The notes beneath the pieces were generated by a model, which worked only from the letters and a program-made list of their open reading frames with translations, was not told the origin of the DNA and ran no database searches. Shown here piece after piece: positions 45,535 through 54,267 of a DNA stretch of 64,000 nt. Source of the stretch: Arthrobacter frigidicola (GTDB lineage: Bacteria > Actinomycetota > Actinomycetes > Actinomycetales > Micrococcaceae); contig QZVU01000005.1 of assembly GCA_003602285.1 (NCBI GenBank), positions 124,001 to 188,000 of the forward strand, given 5' to 3'. The position numbers and the translations under genes were made by a program. Position 1 is the stretch's first letter. Each line of letters starts with the position of its first letter.

Positions 45535-46200
45535 ATGATCGCTGCGCACCGGCACCCCACCGCATACTCAACGGTCCGGGGCGAACACCGGAACGAGCTC
45601 GAGATCCGCCGGTCCCGGTTCATCACCGTCCTGCGCCGGGTCAGAACCGAAGCCGAGGCGAACGCTCTCCTGGCACAGCTGCGCACCGAATTTCCCACGG
45701 CGCGGCACCACTGCAGCGCCTACCTGATCGGAGCGGGGCGCACGATCCAGCGGGCCCACGACGACGGCGAACCCGCCGGCACCGCCGGTGCCCCGATGCT
45801 TGAAGCCCTCAGCCGCCACGGCACGGCAGACCTCAGTGACACCGCCGCCGTCGTGGTGCGGTACTTCGGCGGCATCCTGCTCGGCGCGGGCGGGTTGATC
45901 CGCGCCTACTCCCAGTCGGTGACCCGGGCCCTGGACGAGGCGCCCCTGCTCCACCGACGGCTCCTGGCTCTTCACACGGTGCCGGTGGCGCACGCCGAGG
46001 CCGGGCGGGTCGAAAACGAACTGCGCGCTGCCGCCACGATCGTTCGAGGCACCTCCTACACCCCCAAGGAGGCGCTCATCGAGGTGGCCCTCGAAGCCGA
46101 CGCCGACAGCTATGAGGATTTCCAGCGGCGGCTCGCCGCCTCAACCGCCGGGACCTCGGTGTCCCGCCCCGCAGGCACTACGTGGGTGGACCTTGACTGA
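45535..46200 (+). CDS. YigZ/IMPACT family protein
   Basis: A 221-residue protein. The UPF0029 N-terminal domain is seen in RFITVLRRVRTEAEANALLA, then HHCSAYLIG and RAHDDGEPAGTAGAPMLEAL, the family signature, followed by VVVRYFGGILLGAGGLIRAY. The C-terminal part is an EF-G-like domain. E. coli YigZ and human IMPACT share it; the biochemical role is uncertain, with links to translation. The methyltransferase gene overlaps its end. Confidence 0.9.
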   Translation: MIAAHRHPTAYSTVRGEHRNELEIRRSRFITVLRRVRTEAEANALLAQLRTEFPTARHHCSAYLIGAGRTIQRAHDDGEPAGTAGAPMLEALSRHGTADLSDTAAVVVRYFGGILLGAGGLIRAYSQSVTRALDEAPLLHRRLLALHTVPVAHAEAGRVENELRAAATIVRGTSYTPKEALIEVALEADADSYEDFQRRLAASTAGTSVSRPAGTTWVDLD

Positions 46201-47320
46201 GTTCGACTTCGACCGCCTGAGCCGCAGGCCGGACGTCGAGGCGCCCAACCTGCGGGCCTACGACGCCACCGACCGGCTGCTGCTCGACACGGCGGCCGCC
46301 AGGCTCTCCGCGCAACCCACCGGCGTCGTCCTGCTCGGCGACCGTTACGGCGCCCTCACCCTCGGAGCGGCCCTGCTGTACGGGGTCCCCCGCCCGCTCG
46401 TCTATCAGGATCCGCTCTCGCACGAACTGGCGCTGGCCCGCAATGCCAGGGCGGTGGGCGCGTCCGACCGGTATGAGCGCCGCAGGCTTGGCCCCGAGCT
46501 CCTCCGGGATGCCCGCACGGTGCTGCTCCAGCTTCCTCGCTCCCTCGACGCCCTGGAGGAGGCCGCCTGGACCATCGCCTCCTATGCCGATCCTTCGGTC
46601 ACCGTCTACGCCGGCGGGCGGCTCAAGCACATGAGCCGAGCCATGACCGCGGTGCTCCAGAAATACTTCGGATCCGTCACTGCGGGGCTGGCCCGGCAGA
46701 AATCCCGGGTCCTCACCGCCTCCGGACCGCTGCCCGCAGGCGAACCGGCCTTCCCTCTCACGCAGCGGCACGACGTCGGACTTCCCAACCCCCTGGTGCT
46801 GCGCGCGTTCGGCGAGACATTCGGCGGGGCGGCCCTCGACCCCGGAACCCGGTTCCTCCTCCCCCACCTCGCGTCCGCGGCGGCGGCCGATTCGGCCATC
46901 GACCTCGGCTGCGGCAACGGTGCCATCGCCGCCTACCTGGCGCTGACCCGGCCCGGGCTGCGGGTGATCGCATCGGACCAGTCGGCCTCCGCTGTGGCCT
47001 CCACCCGGGAGACCGCGCGCTCGAACGCCGTCGGGGACCGGGTGGAGGTGGTGCGCGACGACGCGCTGTCGTCCCAGCCGGAGGGGTCGGCGGACCTGAT
47101 CGTCCTGAACCCGCCCTTCCATATCGGCGCCACCGTTCATTCAGGCATCGCGGTGAAACTGTTCTCCGATGCCGCCCGGGTGCTCGCCCCCGGCGGGGAA
47201 CTCTGGACCGTCTGGAACAGCCACCTTGCGTACCGGCCTGCCCTGTCCCGGATTGTCGGCCCGACCCGCCAAATCGACCGCAACCAGCGGTTCACGATCA
47301 CCTGTTCGGTGCGCCGCTGA
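46193..47320 (+). CDS. Class I SAM-dependent methyltransferase, RsmC/RlmG-like
   Basis: A 375-residue methyltransferase. The first half is a degenerate duplicated domain, as in RsmC and RlmG. The SAM motif is IDLGCGNGAIAAYLALTRPG and the catalytic motif is LIVLNPPFHIGATVHSG, the NPPFH type that methylates guanine N2 of rRNA. Which rRNA position is modified cannot be told. The start is the TTG at 46193 in TTGACTGA, which overlaps the stop of the preceding gene and has GGGTGGA ahead. Confidence 0.85.
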   Translation: MTEFDFDRLSRRPDVEAPNLRAYDATDRLLLDTAAARLSAQPTGVVLLGDRYGALTLGAALLYGVPRPLVYQDPLSHELALARNARAVGASDRYERRRLGPELLRDARTVLLQLPRSLDALEEAAWTIASYADPSVTVYAGGRLKHMSRAMTAVLQKYFGSVTAGLARQKSRVLTASGPLPAGEPAFPLTQRHDVGLPNPLVLRAFGETFGGAALDPGTRFLLPHLASAAAADSAIDLGCGNGAIAAYLALTRPGLRVIASDQSASAVASTRETARSNAVGDRVEVVRDDALSSQPEGSADLIVLNPPFHIGATVHSGIAVKLFSDAARVLAPGGELWTVWNSHLAYRPALSRIVGPTRQIDRNQRFTITCSVRR

Positions 47321-47438
47321 CCCACCCGGCACGGCGGCCCATCGAGGACGCAGCACCCAGGTCCGAGGTCATCCCAGCGGTTCTAACTGCACCCCCGATG
47401 AAGACCGCCTCCGCCACCGCCCGGCCGTCCGGCGGCAA

Positions 47439-47476
47439 AAAGAAGGACCCCCGCCAAACGGCGGGGGTCCTTCTTT
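47439..47476. terminator. Bidirectional terminator between methyltransferase and rpsA
   Basis: AAAGAAGGACCCCCGCC (47439-47455) and its perfect complement (47460-47476) form a 17-bp hairpin with a four-base loop AAAC. It is flanked by T and A runs on both strands, so both genes can terminate here. Confidence 0.93.
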
Positions 47477-47500
47477 CGTGCTCGGCGTAAGCCGGAGGGT

Positions 47501-48973
47501 TTAGGCTCCGGTCAGCTTCTCGCGGAGAGCCGCAAGCGCCTCGTCCGAAGCAAGGGTGCCTGAACCGGTCTCGGCGGCGACGGGCTCCGAAGAGTAGCTC
47601 GTTGCGTTCGACTCGACGGGCTCGTTGGCGGCAGCGGCGTCGTCGGACGCGTGCTGCACAACCTGCTTCTTGTGGGACTCCCAGCGGGCCTGGGCCTCGG
47701 CGTACTGAGCTTCCCAAGCGGCGCGCTGGGTCTCGTAGCCTTCGAGCCATTCGTTCGACTCGGGGTCGAAGCCCTCGGGGTACTTGTAGTTGCCCTCTTC
47801 GTCGTACTCGGCAGCCATACCGTACAGCGCCGGGTCGAACTCGGTGCTGTCGGCGTCGACGCCCTCGTTGGCCTGCTTGAGGCTGAGGGAGATGCGGCGG
47901 CGCTCGAGGTCGATGTCGATGACCTTGACGAAGAGCTCGTCGCCAACGGAAACGACCTGCTCTGCAAGCTCAACGTGGCGGACTGCCAGCTCCGAGATGT
48001 GGACCAGGCCTTCGATGCCGTCTTCGACGCGGACGAACGCACCGAATGGAACCAGCTTGGTGACCTTACCGGGAACAACCTGGCCCAGCGCGTGGGTGCG
48101 GGCGAAGGTCTGCCAGGGATCTTCCTGCGTGGCCTTCAGCGAGAGCGAAACACGCTCGCGGTCCAGGTCGACCTCGAGAACCTCGACGGTGACTTCCTGG
48201 CCGACCTCGACAACCTCGGACGGGTGGTCGATGTGCTTCCAGGACAGCTCGGAAACGTGAACAAGGCCGTCGACGCCGCCGAGGTCCACGAACGCACCGA
48301 AGTTGACGATCGAGGAGACAACGCCCGGACGGACCTGGCCCTTTTCGAGCTTGTTGAGGAAGGTTGAGCGGACCTCGGACTGGGTCTGCTCCAGCCAGGC
48401 GCGACGCGAGAGCACAACGTTGTTGCGGTTCTTGTCGAGCTCGATGATCTTCGCTTCGATCTGCTGGCCGATGTACGGAGCCAGGTCGCGCACACGGCGC
48501 ATCTCGACGAGCGACGCGGGCAGGAAGCCGCGCAGGCCAATGTCGAGGATAAGACCACCCTTGACGACCTCGATAACGGTACCGGTGACGACGCCGTCTT
48601 CTTCCTTGACCTTTTCGATGTCGCCCCAGGCACGCTCGTACTGAGCGCGCTTCTTGGACAGGATCAGACGGCCTTCTTTGTCCTCCTTGGTGAGCACCAG
48701 GGCTTCGACCTGATCGCCAACGGAGACGACGTCTCCGGGGTCAACGTCGTGCTTGATGGAAAGCTCACGGGAAGGGATGACACCCTCGGTCTTGTAACCG
48801 ATGTCGAGCAGGACCTCATCGCGGTCGACCTTGACGACGGTACCTTCGACGAGATCTCCGTCGTTGAAGTACTTGATCGTCGCGTCGACTGCTGCGAGGA
48901 AGTCCTCAGCGGTGCCGATGTCGTTGATAGCGACCTGCGGGGCACCTTGCTTCTCGGTGGTGGTGATGGTCAT
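47501..48973 (-). CDS. rpsA: 30S ribosomal protein S1
   Basis: S1 binds mRNA on the 30S subunit and helps initiation. The 490-residue protein has four S1 repeats, typical of actinobacteria: VEGTVVKVDRDEVLLDIGYK (about 43-62), VTGTVIEVVKGGLILDIGLR, RPGVVSSIVNFGAFVDLGGV and VPGKVTKLVPFGAFVRVEDG. The tail is acidic and Ala-rich (EEGNYKYPEGFDPESNEWLE). It has codon use of a highly expressed gene, with frequent GAC, AAG and ACC. The ATG at 48973 begins MTITTTEKQG. A long leader precedes it. Confidence 0.98.
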   Translation of the reverse strand: MTITTTEKQGAPQVAINDIGTAEDFLAAVDATIKYFNDGDLVEGTVVKVDRDEVLLDIGYKTEGVIPSRELSIKHDVDPGDVVSVGDQVEALVLTKEDKEGRLILSKKRAQYERAWGDIEKVKEEDGVVTGTVIEVVKGGLILDIGLRGFLPASLVEMRRVRDLAPYIGQQIEAKIIELDKNRNNVVLSRRAWLEQTQSEVRSTFLNKLEKGQVRPGVVSSIVNFGAFVDLGGVDGLVHVSELSWKHIDHPSEVVEVGQEVTVEVLEVDLDRERVSLSLKATQEDPWQTFARTHALGQVVPGKVTKLVPFGAFVRVEDGIEGLVHISELAVRHVELAEQVVSVGDELFVKVIDIDLERRRISLSLKQANEGVDADSTEFDPALYGMAAEYDEEGNYKYPEGFDPESNEWLEGYETQRAAWEAQYAEAQARWESHKKQVVQHASDDAAAANEPVESNATSYSSEPVAAETGSGTLASDEALAALREKLTGA

Positions 48974-49025
48974 GTAGTTGGGGCTCCGTTGTGGAAGATT
49001 TCTTGATCCGGAAAGCGGACGCTGG

Positions 49026-49047
49026 AAAAACCGGCCGAAAAAGCCGG
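49026..49047 (-). promoter_or_regulatory. Attenuator-like hairpin in the rpsA leader
   Basis: On the minus strand CCGGC (49047-49043) pairs with GCCGG (49035-49031) across a 7-base loop, followed by five Ts (49030-49026). This looks like a small intrinsic terminator 53 bases before the rpsA start and may be involved in control. Confidence 0.45.
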
Positions 49048-49066
49048 GCCATCCAGGGGAATCCGA

Positions 49067-49082
49067 TGTCCGGAAGCGGACA
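49067..49082 (-). other. Hairpin in the rpsA leader
   Basis: TGTCCG (49067-49072) and CGGACA (49077-49082) pair perfectly around a four-base loop. It is about 100 bases upstream of the start codon and may help fold the leader. Confidence 0.4.
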
Positions 49083-49177
49083 GATTGGATAAAACCTAAA
49101 GAGCGGTTCTATTGGTATTGCGCCGGAACCCGGACGGCGGATGCCGGCCCGAACCATAGCGCAATACGCGCCCGTCT

Positions 49178-49206
49178 AGTCTAACGGCGGGAGCCAACCC
49201 CGTCAA
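49178..49206 (-). promoter_or_regulatory. Probable rpsA promoter
   Basis: Read on the minus strand, TTGACG (49206-49201) and TAGACT (49183-49178) are separated by exactly 17 bases, a good housekeeping sigma match. Transcription would start near 49171, giving a leader of about 198 nt. Confidence 0.65.
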
Positions 49207-49231
49207 AGCGGGCCGGTCGGTCCGGCCCGCT
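49207..49231 (-). terminator. Terminator of the Eis-like gene
   Basis: AGCGGGCCGG and CCGGCCCGCT form a 10-bp hairpin with a 5-base loop directly after the stop of the Eis-like gene. It abuts the -35 of the rpsA promoter. The T-tract is short. Confidence 0.7.
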
Positions 49232-49241
49232 GTGCCGGTGC

Positions 49242-50561
49242 CTAGAAATGCGTGATGCAGTAAGGGTTTTCGGCGTCCCGGAACAGGTCGTTGAGCAGCT
49301 CGATGGCGCCTTCGGTGCGCTGCTCCACCAGCCCGGCACCGACGAGCGCCCCGGGGCTGACCCCGCCCAGGTAGAGCGAGCCCAGCGCTGCGATGTCCAT
49401 CGCCACGTCGACCTCCGAGTCGGAAGCGACCCGCTCGACGCGTCCCCGGCCGCCGGTGACGGTGAGCTGGTAGGTGCCGCCCGCGAGTCCGAGCGCGTCG
49501 GCCACCTCGAACACCAGCCGCCCGCTGCTGCGGTACCCCCGGCCCTCGAGGGCACCAGCGACGTCGAGCAGGCGGACCCACAGGACGTCCTCGACGCCGG
49601 TGACCCGGTAGCAGCGGCGGTCCGCAAGCGCCCAGGGCAGCGGGTCGTCCACGGCCGCCTCGTCCCAGGTGATCTCCTGGATGAGGTCCAGTGCCCCGAG
49701 GTACCGCCACAGGGCGAGGTAGGACTCCTCGGTGCCGGCGACGAGGTCGATAATGCTGACGGTATAGGGCTCCCTGGACCACCCCTCGAACCGGTAGGCC
49801 ACGTAGCCGACGGCGTTGCCTGCATCGTCGTAGTGCACCGCCGTGCGCACCGCCTTGTCCTCGACCGGCCGCTCCCGGCCCCACTGGCCGGAGACGCGGC
49901 GGGCGTAGGAGTACTGGCGCCCGACCGAACCGCGGGTGCGGGCGTGGAAGCGGGCAAAGACCTCCCCGGAGAGCGCGGGAACCTCGGCGGGCTCGGCCAG
50001 CTCCGTGCGTCCCGTCGGGGTGCCGAGCACGGCGAAGCGCTCCCGGACGTCCACGGTCACACTGGAGGTGAAGGTGGCGCAGCCAAACCCGAACCGCCCG
50101 TAGATGGTGGCCTCGGAGGCCGTCAGCACCGCCACCGGCACGCCGGCGGCCGCCGCGTCCTGCAGGTCCTCGGTCATCATGCGGCGCAGCAGGCCACGCC
50201 GCCGGTGGGAGGGCCGCACGGTGACGGAGGTGATCAGGTGGGCCTGGAGCGGCTCCGGCCCTCCGGCGTTGAGGGTGTTGCGCATCGAGGCGTACGTCGC
50301 GACCGGGACGGCCCCGTCAACGGACAGCGCTCCGGGTGCGTCATCGTGCACGCCGACCAGCACGCGCCCGTCGGCGCTGAAGGCTTTCACGTAGGCCGGG
50401 TAGTCCTCGGCGTCGGCGCGGGGCTCGAAGAACCCGACGCCCACGGCGTAGAACCAGTTGGCGAACCGTCCGCCCGGCGAGGCGTCCTCCTCCGCGGTGA
50501 CCTGAAACTTCTCAAGGCGCAGTTCGGTGGAGGTGCCCGGCGTCGTCGTCTGTGTGCTCAC
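49242..50561 (-). CDS. Eis-like GNAT family N-acetyltransferase
   Basis: A 439-residue protein of the Eis (enhanced intracellular survival) group, which carries two GNAT-related domains and a sterol-carrier-like C-terminal domain. The acetyl-CoA motif is ITSVTVRPSHRRRGLLRRMM, and ASEATIYGRFGFGCAT is the next conserved block. The C-terminus ends AENPYCITHF, in which the terminal carboxylate is catalytic in Eis. Some Eis proteins acetylate aminoglycosides or peptides; the substrate here is unknown. Its ATG at 50561 is normal. Confidence 0.85.
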   Translation of the reverse strand: MSTQTTTPGTSTELRLEKFQVTAEEDASPGGRFANWFYAVGVGFFEPRADAEDYPAYVKAFSADGRVLVGVHDDAPGALSVDGAVPVATYASMRNTLNAGGPEPLQAHLITSVTVRPSHRRRGLLRRMMTEDLQDAAAAGVPVAVLTASEATIYGRFGFGCATFTSSVTVDVRERFAVLGTPTGRTELAEPAEVPALSGEVFARFHARTRGSVGRQYSYARRVSGQWGRERPVEDKAVRTAVHYDDAGNAVGYVAYRFEGWSREPYTVSIIDLVAGTEESYLALWRYLGALDLIQEITWDEAAVDDPLPWALADRRCYRVTGVEDVLWVRLLDVAGALEGRGYRSSGRLVFEVADALGLAGGTYQLTVTGGRGRVERVASDSEVDVAMDIAALGSLYLGGVSPGALVGAGLVEQRTEGAIELLNDLFRDAENPYCITHF

Positions 50562-50610
50562 GCTCCAAGACCCTAGCCGGATTACGCGCCCTCCACCACA
50601 GGCGGATTCG

Positions 50611-53352
50611 TCAGTGCGCCGCCTCGTGCCAGCTCAGCCCGGTGCCGACCGAGACGTCCAGGGGCACCGACAGGTCGGCTGCGCCGGCCATCTGCTCGCG
50701 CACGAGCGCCTCCACGACGTCCTTCTCCCCTTCGGCGACCTCGAGCACAAGTTCGTCGTGCACCTGCAGCAGCATGCGCGAGGACAGGCCCTTGGCCTTC
50801 AGTGCGCCGTCCACGCCGAGCATCGCCTTCTTGATGATGTCGGCCGCCGAGCCCTGGATGGGCGCGTTGAGGGCTGCCCGCTCCGACATCTCCCGCAGCT
50901 GGCGGTTGTCGCTGGAGAGGTCCGGGAGGTAGCGGCGCCGGCCCTCGATGGTCGAGGTGTAGCCGTCCTTGCGTGCCTGCTCGACGATGCCGCGCAGGTA
51001 GTCGCGCACCGCGCCGAACCGTTCGAAGTAGTCACGCATCAGGGTGCGCGCCTCGTCGACGGAGATGGCGAGCTGCTTGGAGAGCCCGAAGGAGCTCAGC
51101 CCGTACACCAGGCCGTAGGACATCGCCTTGACCTTGGAGCGCATCGCACTGGTGACCTCCTCGGGGGCAACCCCGAAGATGTGCGAGCCGACGAACCGGT
51201 GAAGGTCCTCCCCCTCGCGGAACGCCGAGATCAGGCCCTCATCCCCGGAGAGGTGGGCCATGATGCGCATTTCGATCTGGGAGTAGTCGGCCGTCATCAG
51301 CGTTTCGTAGCGGGTGCCGTCGGTGCCCTTCCCGACGACGAACACCTCGCGGATCCGCCGGCCCTCGTCCGAGCGCACCGGGATGTTCTGCAGGTTCGGG
51401 TTGATCGAGGACAGCCGGCCCGTCGCGGCGACCGTCTGGGCGTAGGTGGTGTGGATGCGTCCGTCCTCGGCCACGGACTTGCGCAGGCCCTCGACGGTCT
51501 GCCGGAGTTTGCTGGCGTCGCGGTAGGCCAGGAGCTGCTCGAGGAACGGGTGGCCGGTCTTGACGATCAGGTCTTGGAGGGCGTCGGCGTCGGTGGAGTA
51601 CCCGGTCTTGATCTTCTTGGTCTTCGGCAGCCCAAGTTCCTCGAACAGCACCGTCTGGAGCTGCTTGGGCGAGCCGAGGTTGATCTCCTTGCCGATGATG
51701 CGGAACGCCTCGGCCCCGGCGGTGCTGATGGTCTTGGAGAAGTCGTCGAGGAGCCGGTCGAGGCGTTCGACCGAAACGGCGACGCCGGTGAGCTCCATTT
51801 CGGCCAGGACCTCGGACAGGGGCAGTTCAAGCTCCCCGAGGAGCTGGTTGGCGCCCTTTTCGACGAGCTGGCCGGCGAAGTGCTCGCTGAGCTGCAGGGC
51901 CGCGAAGGCGCGCATCACGGCCGGACCGGCGACATCCTTCTCCCCGAGTTCCAGGGCGAGCTGGCCGGAGGCGTTGCCCGGCGCCGTGCCGAGGGTCAGG
52001 CGCAGGTGGTACTGGCTCAGGTCGGCCAGGTCGTAGCTGCGGCGGTCCGGCTGGATCAGGTAGCCCGAGATGGCCGTGTCGTCGACCTCGCCCGCCAGGT
52101 GCAGCCCGCGCGGTGCGAGCAGCTTGTAGGCCTCCTTGAAGTCGTGGACCACCTTGGGCGCGTCGAGGTCGGCCAGCCAGTGCGCGAGCACCTGCTCCGC
52201 CTCGGCGTCGAGCCCCTCCAGCGGCACGTAGGCCGCCGCGGTGGAGGTGACGATGGCGATCCCGGTCACGTCGGTGCCCCCGGCGGTGGCCTCGGTGGCG
52301 AGGTGGACCGCCGCGAGGGCCTGGTTGGTGGACTTCAGCCACGCGGTCAGGGGCGCGTCGTCGGTGAGGATGACGTGCGGCGGCGGGGTCATCTCGTCGC
52401 CGGTCTCCTCAACCTCTTCCTCGCCGAACAGGTCGAACAGCCGCTTGCGCAGGGTGTTGAACTGCAGCGAGTCGAAGAGGTCCTCGACGGCGGAGCGGTC
52501 GGGGTGCTGGGAGAGCATCGCATCGAGGTCGACGGGCAGGTCCAGGTCGGTGAGCAGCCGGTTCAGCCGGCGGTTGCGGCGGACGTCGTCGGCGTGGGCC
52601 CGCAGCGCGTCGCCGACCTTGCCGCCGATGGAGTCGAGGTTCTCAAGGATCCCCTCGAGCCCGCCGTAGAGCCGAATCCACTTGGCGGCCGTCTTGGGTC
52701 CGACGCCGGGCACGCCGGGCAGGTTGTCCGCGCTCTCTCCCACGAGGGCGGCAAGGTCGGAGTACTGGTGCGGCGGCACGAAGTACTTCTCCTCGATGGC
52801 CTGGGCGTCCATCTGGGGGATGTTGGTGACGCCCTGCTTCGGGTACAGGACGGTGACGCGGTCGTTGACCAGCTGGAAGGCGTCACGGTCCCCGCTGACC
52901 ACCTGGACGTCCCAGTCCTCGGCCGCCGCCTTGGTGGCGAGCGTGGCCAGGATGTCGTCGGCCTCGTAGCCGTCCATCGAGATGGTGGGGATGCGCATGG
53001 CCTCCATCACCTTGATGATCAGGTCGACCTGCCCGTGGAACTCCTCGGGCGTCCGGGACCGGCCCGCCTTGTACTCGGTGTACTCCTCGGAGCGGAACGT
53101 CGGGGTGTCGAGGTCGAAAGCGACGGCCACGTGGGTGGGCTTCTGGTCCTTGATGAGGTTGATCAGCATTGCGGTGAACCCGTACACGGCGTTGGTGTGC
53201 TGACCGGTGTCGGTTGAGAAGTTTTCGGGGGGCAGGGCGTAGAACGCCCGGAACGCCATTGAGTGTCCATCGATGACCAGGAGGCGGTTTCGCTGTCCCG
53301 TCGCTGTTCTCGGGGCGGGCAGGGTGGATCCAGGTTTGGTTGTTTCACTCAC
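50611..53352 (-). CDS. polA: DNA polymerase I
   Basis: A 913-residue Pol I for gap filling and Okazaki fragment processing. The 5'-3' nuclease domain starts at LLVIDGHSMAFRAFYALPPE; the polymerase domain has motif A TADYSQIEMRIMAHLSGD, motif B KAMSYGLVYGLSSFGL and motif C LLQVHDELVLEVAEG. The middle 3'-5' exonuclease region (GIAIVTSTAAAYVPLEG) lacks the DxE residues, so proofreading is probably absent, as in other actinobacteria. I chose the GTG at 53352 (MSETTKPG); an ATG at 53373 in frame would extend it seven residues. The start is 19 bp from the divergent thioesterase. Confidence 0.95.
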   Translation of the reverse strand: MSETTKPGSTLPAPRTATGQRNRLLVIDGHSMAFRAFYALPPENFSTDTGQHTNAVYGFTAMLINLIKDQKPTHVAVAFDLDTPTFRSEEYTEYKAGRSRTPEEFHGQVDLIIKVMEAMRIPTISMDGYEADDILATLATKAAAEDWDVQVVSGDRDAFQLVNDRVTVLYPKQGVTNIPQMDAQAIEEKYFVPPHQYSDLAALVGESADNLPGVPGVGPKTAAKWIRLYGGLEGILENLDSIGGKVGDALRAHADDVRRNRRLNRLLTDLDLPVDLDAMLSQHPDRSAVEDLFDSLQFNTLRKRLFDLFGEEEVEETGDEMTPPPHVILTDDAPLTAWLKSTNQALAAVHLATEATAGGTDVTGIAIVTSTAAAYVPLEGLDAEAEQVLAHWLADLDAPKVVHDFKEAYKLLAPRGLHLAGEVDDTAISGYLIQPDRRSYDLADLSQYHLRLTLGTAPGNASGQLALELGEKDVAGPAVMRAFAALQLSEHFAGQLVEKGANQLLGELELPLSEVLAEMELTGVAVSVERLDRLLDDFSKTISTAGAEAFRIIGKEINLGSPKQLQTVLFEELGLPKTKKIKTGYSTDADALQDLIVKTGHPFLEQLLAYRDASKLRQTVEGLRKSVAEDGRIHTTYAQTVAATGRLSSINPNLQNIPVRSDEGRRIREVFVVGKGTDGTRYETLMTADYSQIEMRIMAHLSGDEGLISAFREGEDLHRFVGSHIFGVAPEEVTSAMRSKVKAMSYGLVYGLSSFGLSKQLAISVDEARTLMRDYFERFGAVRDYLRGIVEQARKDGYTSTIEGRRRYLPDLSSDNRQLREMSERAALNAPIQGSAADIIKKAMLGVDGALKAKGLSSRMLLQVHDELVLEVAEGEKDVVEALVREQMAGAADLSVPLDVSVGTGLSWHEAAH

Positions 53353-53371
53353 AGGTGCCAGCCTAGTTCCC

Positions 53372-53857
53372 ATGGTCGACAATTTCACTCAGCCGCCCGC
53401 GGGCCGCACCGCAGCCAACCCGTACGCCGAGGAACTCACCGCCGCGGGGGTCCCCCCGGAGATGCACGACTGGCTGGGTCGGAACGGAATTGGGCGCCTG
53501 ACTGTGAAGATGGGCATCACCTTCTCCGAGATGAGCGCCGAACGGATGGTGGCGTCGATGCCGGTCGCCGGCAACGAGCAGGTGGCTGGGATCCTCCACG
53601 GCGGCGCGCACCTGGTGCTGGCCGAGACCCTTGGGTCCTTCGCTGCCGGGATCCATGCCGGCCCGGGACGGAACGCCCTGGGGATCGAGATCAGCGCCAC
53701 GCACCACCGCAGCATCGCCGCCGGGACGGTCACGGGGACGGCCACGGCAATCCACCTTGGGCGCACGCTGACCACGCACGAGGTGGTGATGACCGACGAG
53801 GAGGGCCGGAGGCTCTCCACGGCGCGGATCACCAACCTCATCCGCGACGCCCGGTAG
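53372..53857 (+). CDS. PaaI family thioesterase
   Basis: A 161-residue hot-dog protein. ILHGGAHLVLAETLGSFAAG matches the PaaI motif, HGG followed by a helix bearing the catalytic acid. IEISATHHRSIAAGTVTG matches the strands that follow. It is a second, shorter relative of the gene at 33669. Start ATG at 53372; upstream space of 19 bp to polA means the promoter must overlap polA or the mRNA is leaderless. Arrangement next to polA is common in actinobacteria. Confidence 0.83.
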   Translation: MVDNFTQPPAGRTAANPYAEELTAAGVPPEMHDWLGRNGIGRLTVKMGITFSEMSAERMVASMPVAGNEQVAGILHGGAHLVLAETLGSFAAGIHAGPGRNALGIEISATHHRSIAAGTVTGTATAIHLGRTLTTHEVVMTDEEGRRLSTARITNLIRDAR

Positions 53858-53951
53858 GGCGCTAGCACGGGGAGCCGCGCCCTGCCAGCGCTCTCTGCTG
53901 CCGCCGCCGTCAGGTTCAAATCGTTTCCCCCGCCCCGACCCGCCGTCCTAC

Positions 53952-53986
53952 GGTTTAAGCAAAGACACGGGTTTAAACACAGACAC
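53952..53986 (+). repeat. Two tandem 17-bp direct repeats upstream of the lipoprotein gene
   Basis: GGTTTAAGCAAAGACAC (53952-53968) and GGTTTAAACACAGACAC (53970-53986) match at 15 of 17 positions, one base apart, and end 20 bp before the GTG at 54007. Likely a regulatory binding site. Confidence 0.55.
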
Positions 53987-54006
53987 GTGATTTCCGACGG
54001 AGAGAA

Positions 54007-54210
54007 GTGAGAACGGTGGCAGGCGACGCTTTTAAGAAATACCCGCTCATCTTCGCGCTCAGCGCGATGCTCCTCGTAGGCTGTGATGACTCAGGGAACC
54101 AGGACGGTGGAGGATCCTCGCCGGAGGAGACCTCGCAGTACGACGACAACAACGGCATCGACACCGACCAGGGCGACGACGCACGCGGTGAGGACAACGA
54201 GAACCAGTGA
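54007..54210 (+). CDS. Small acidic lipoprotein
   Basis: A 67-residue secreted lipoprotein. The N-terminus MRTVAGDAFKKYPLIFALSA leads into the lipobox LLVGC, after which the mature part is Asp, Glu, Asn and Gly-rich (DDSGNQDGGGSSPEETS, DTDQGDDARGEDNENQ). No globular domain can form, so it may be a surface spacer. The GTG at 54007 has GGAGAGAA ahead. Short acidic lipoproteins are common in actinobacterial stress regulons. Confidence 0.6.
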   Translation: MRTVAGDAFKKYPLIFALSAMLLVGCDDSGNQDGGGSSPEETSQYDDNNGIDTDQGDDARGEDNENQ

Positions 54211-54267
54211 CACCCGGCGGGGGCGGGCGTCCGCCGTCGGCCCTGCCGGCGGGACGGGAGTGCGGAA

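Noticed and set aside
50527-53217. Plus-strand frame of about 896 codons
   Set aside because: It is antisense to polA, with repetitive Val/Asp/Gly composition typical of shadow frames and no domain.
53953-53975. SigB/SigF-type promoter before the lipoprotein gene
   Set aside because: GTTT and GGGTTT are present but separated by only about 12 bases, shorter than the usual 14-17; the tandem repeat explains the sequence better.
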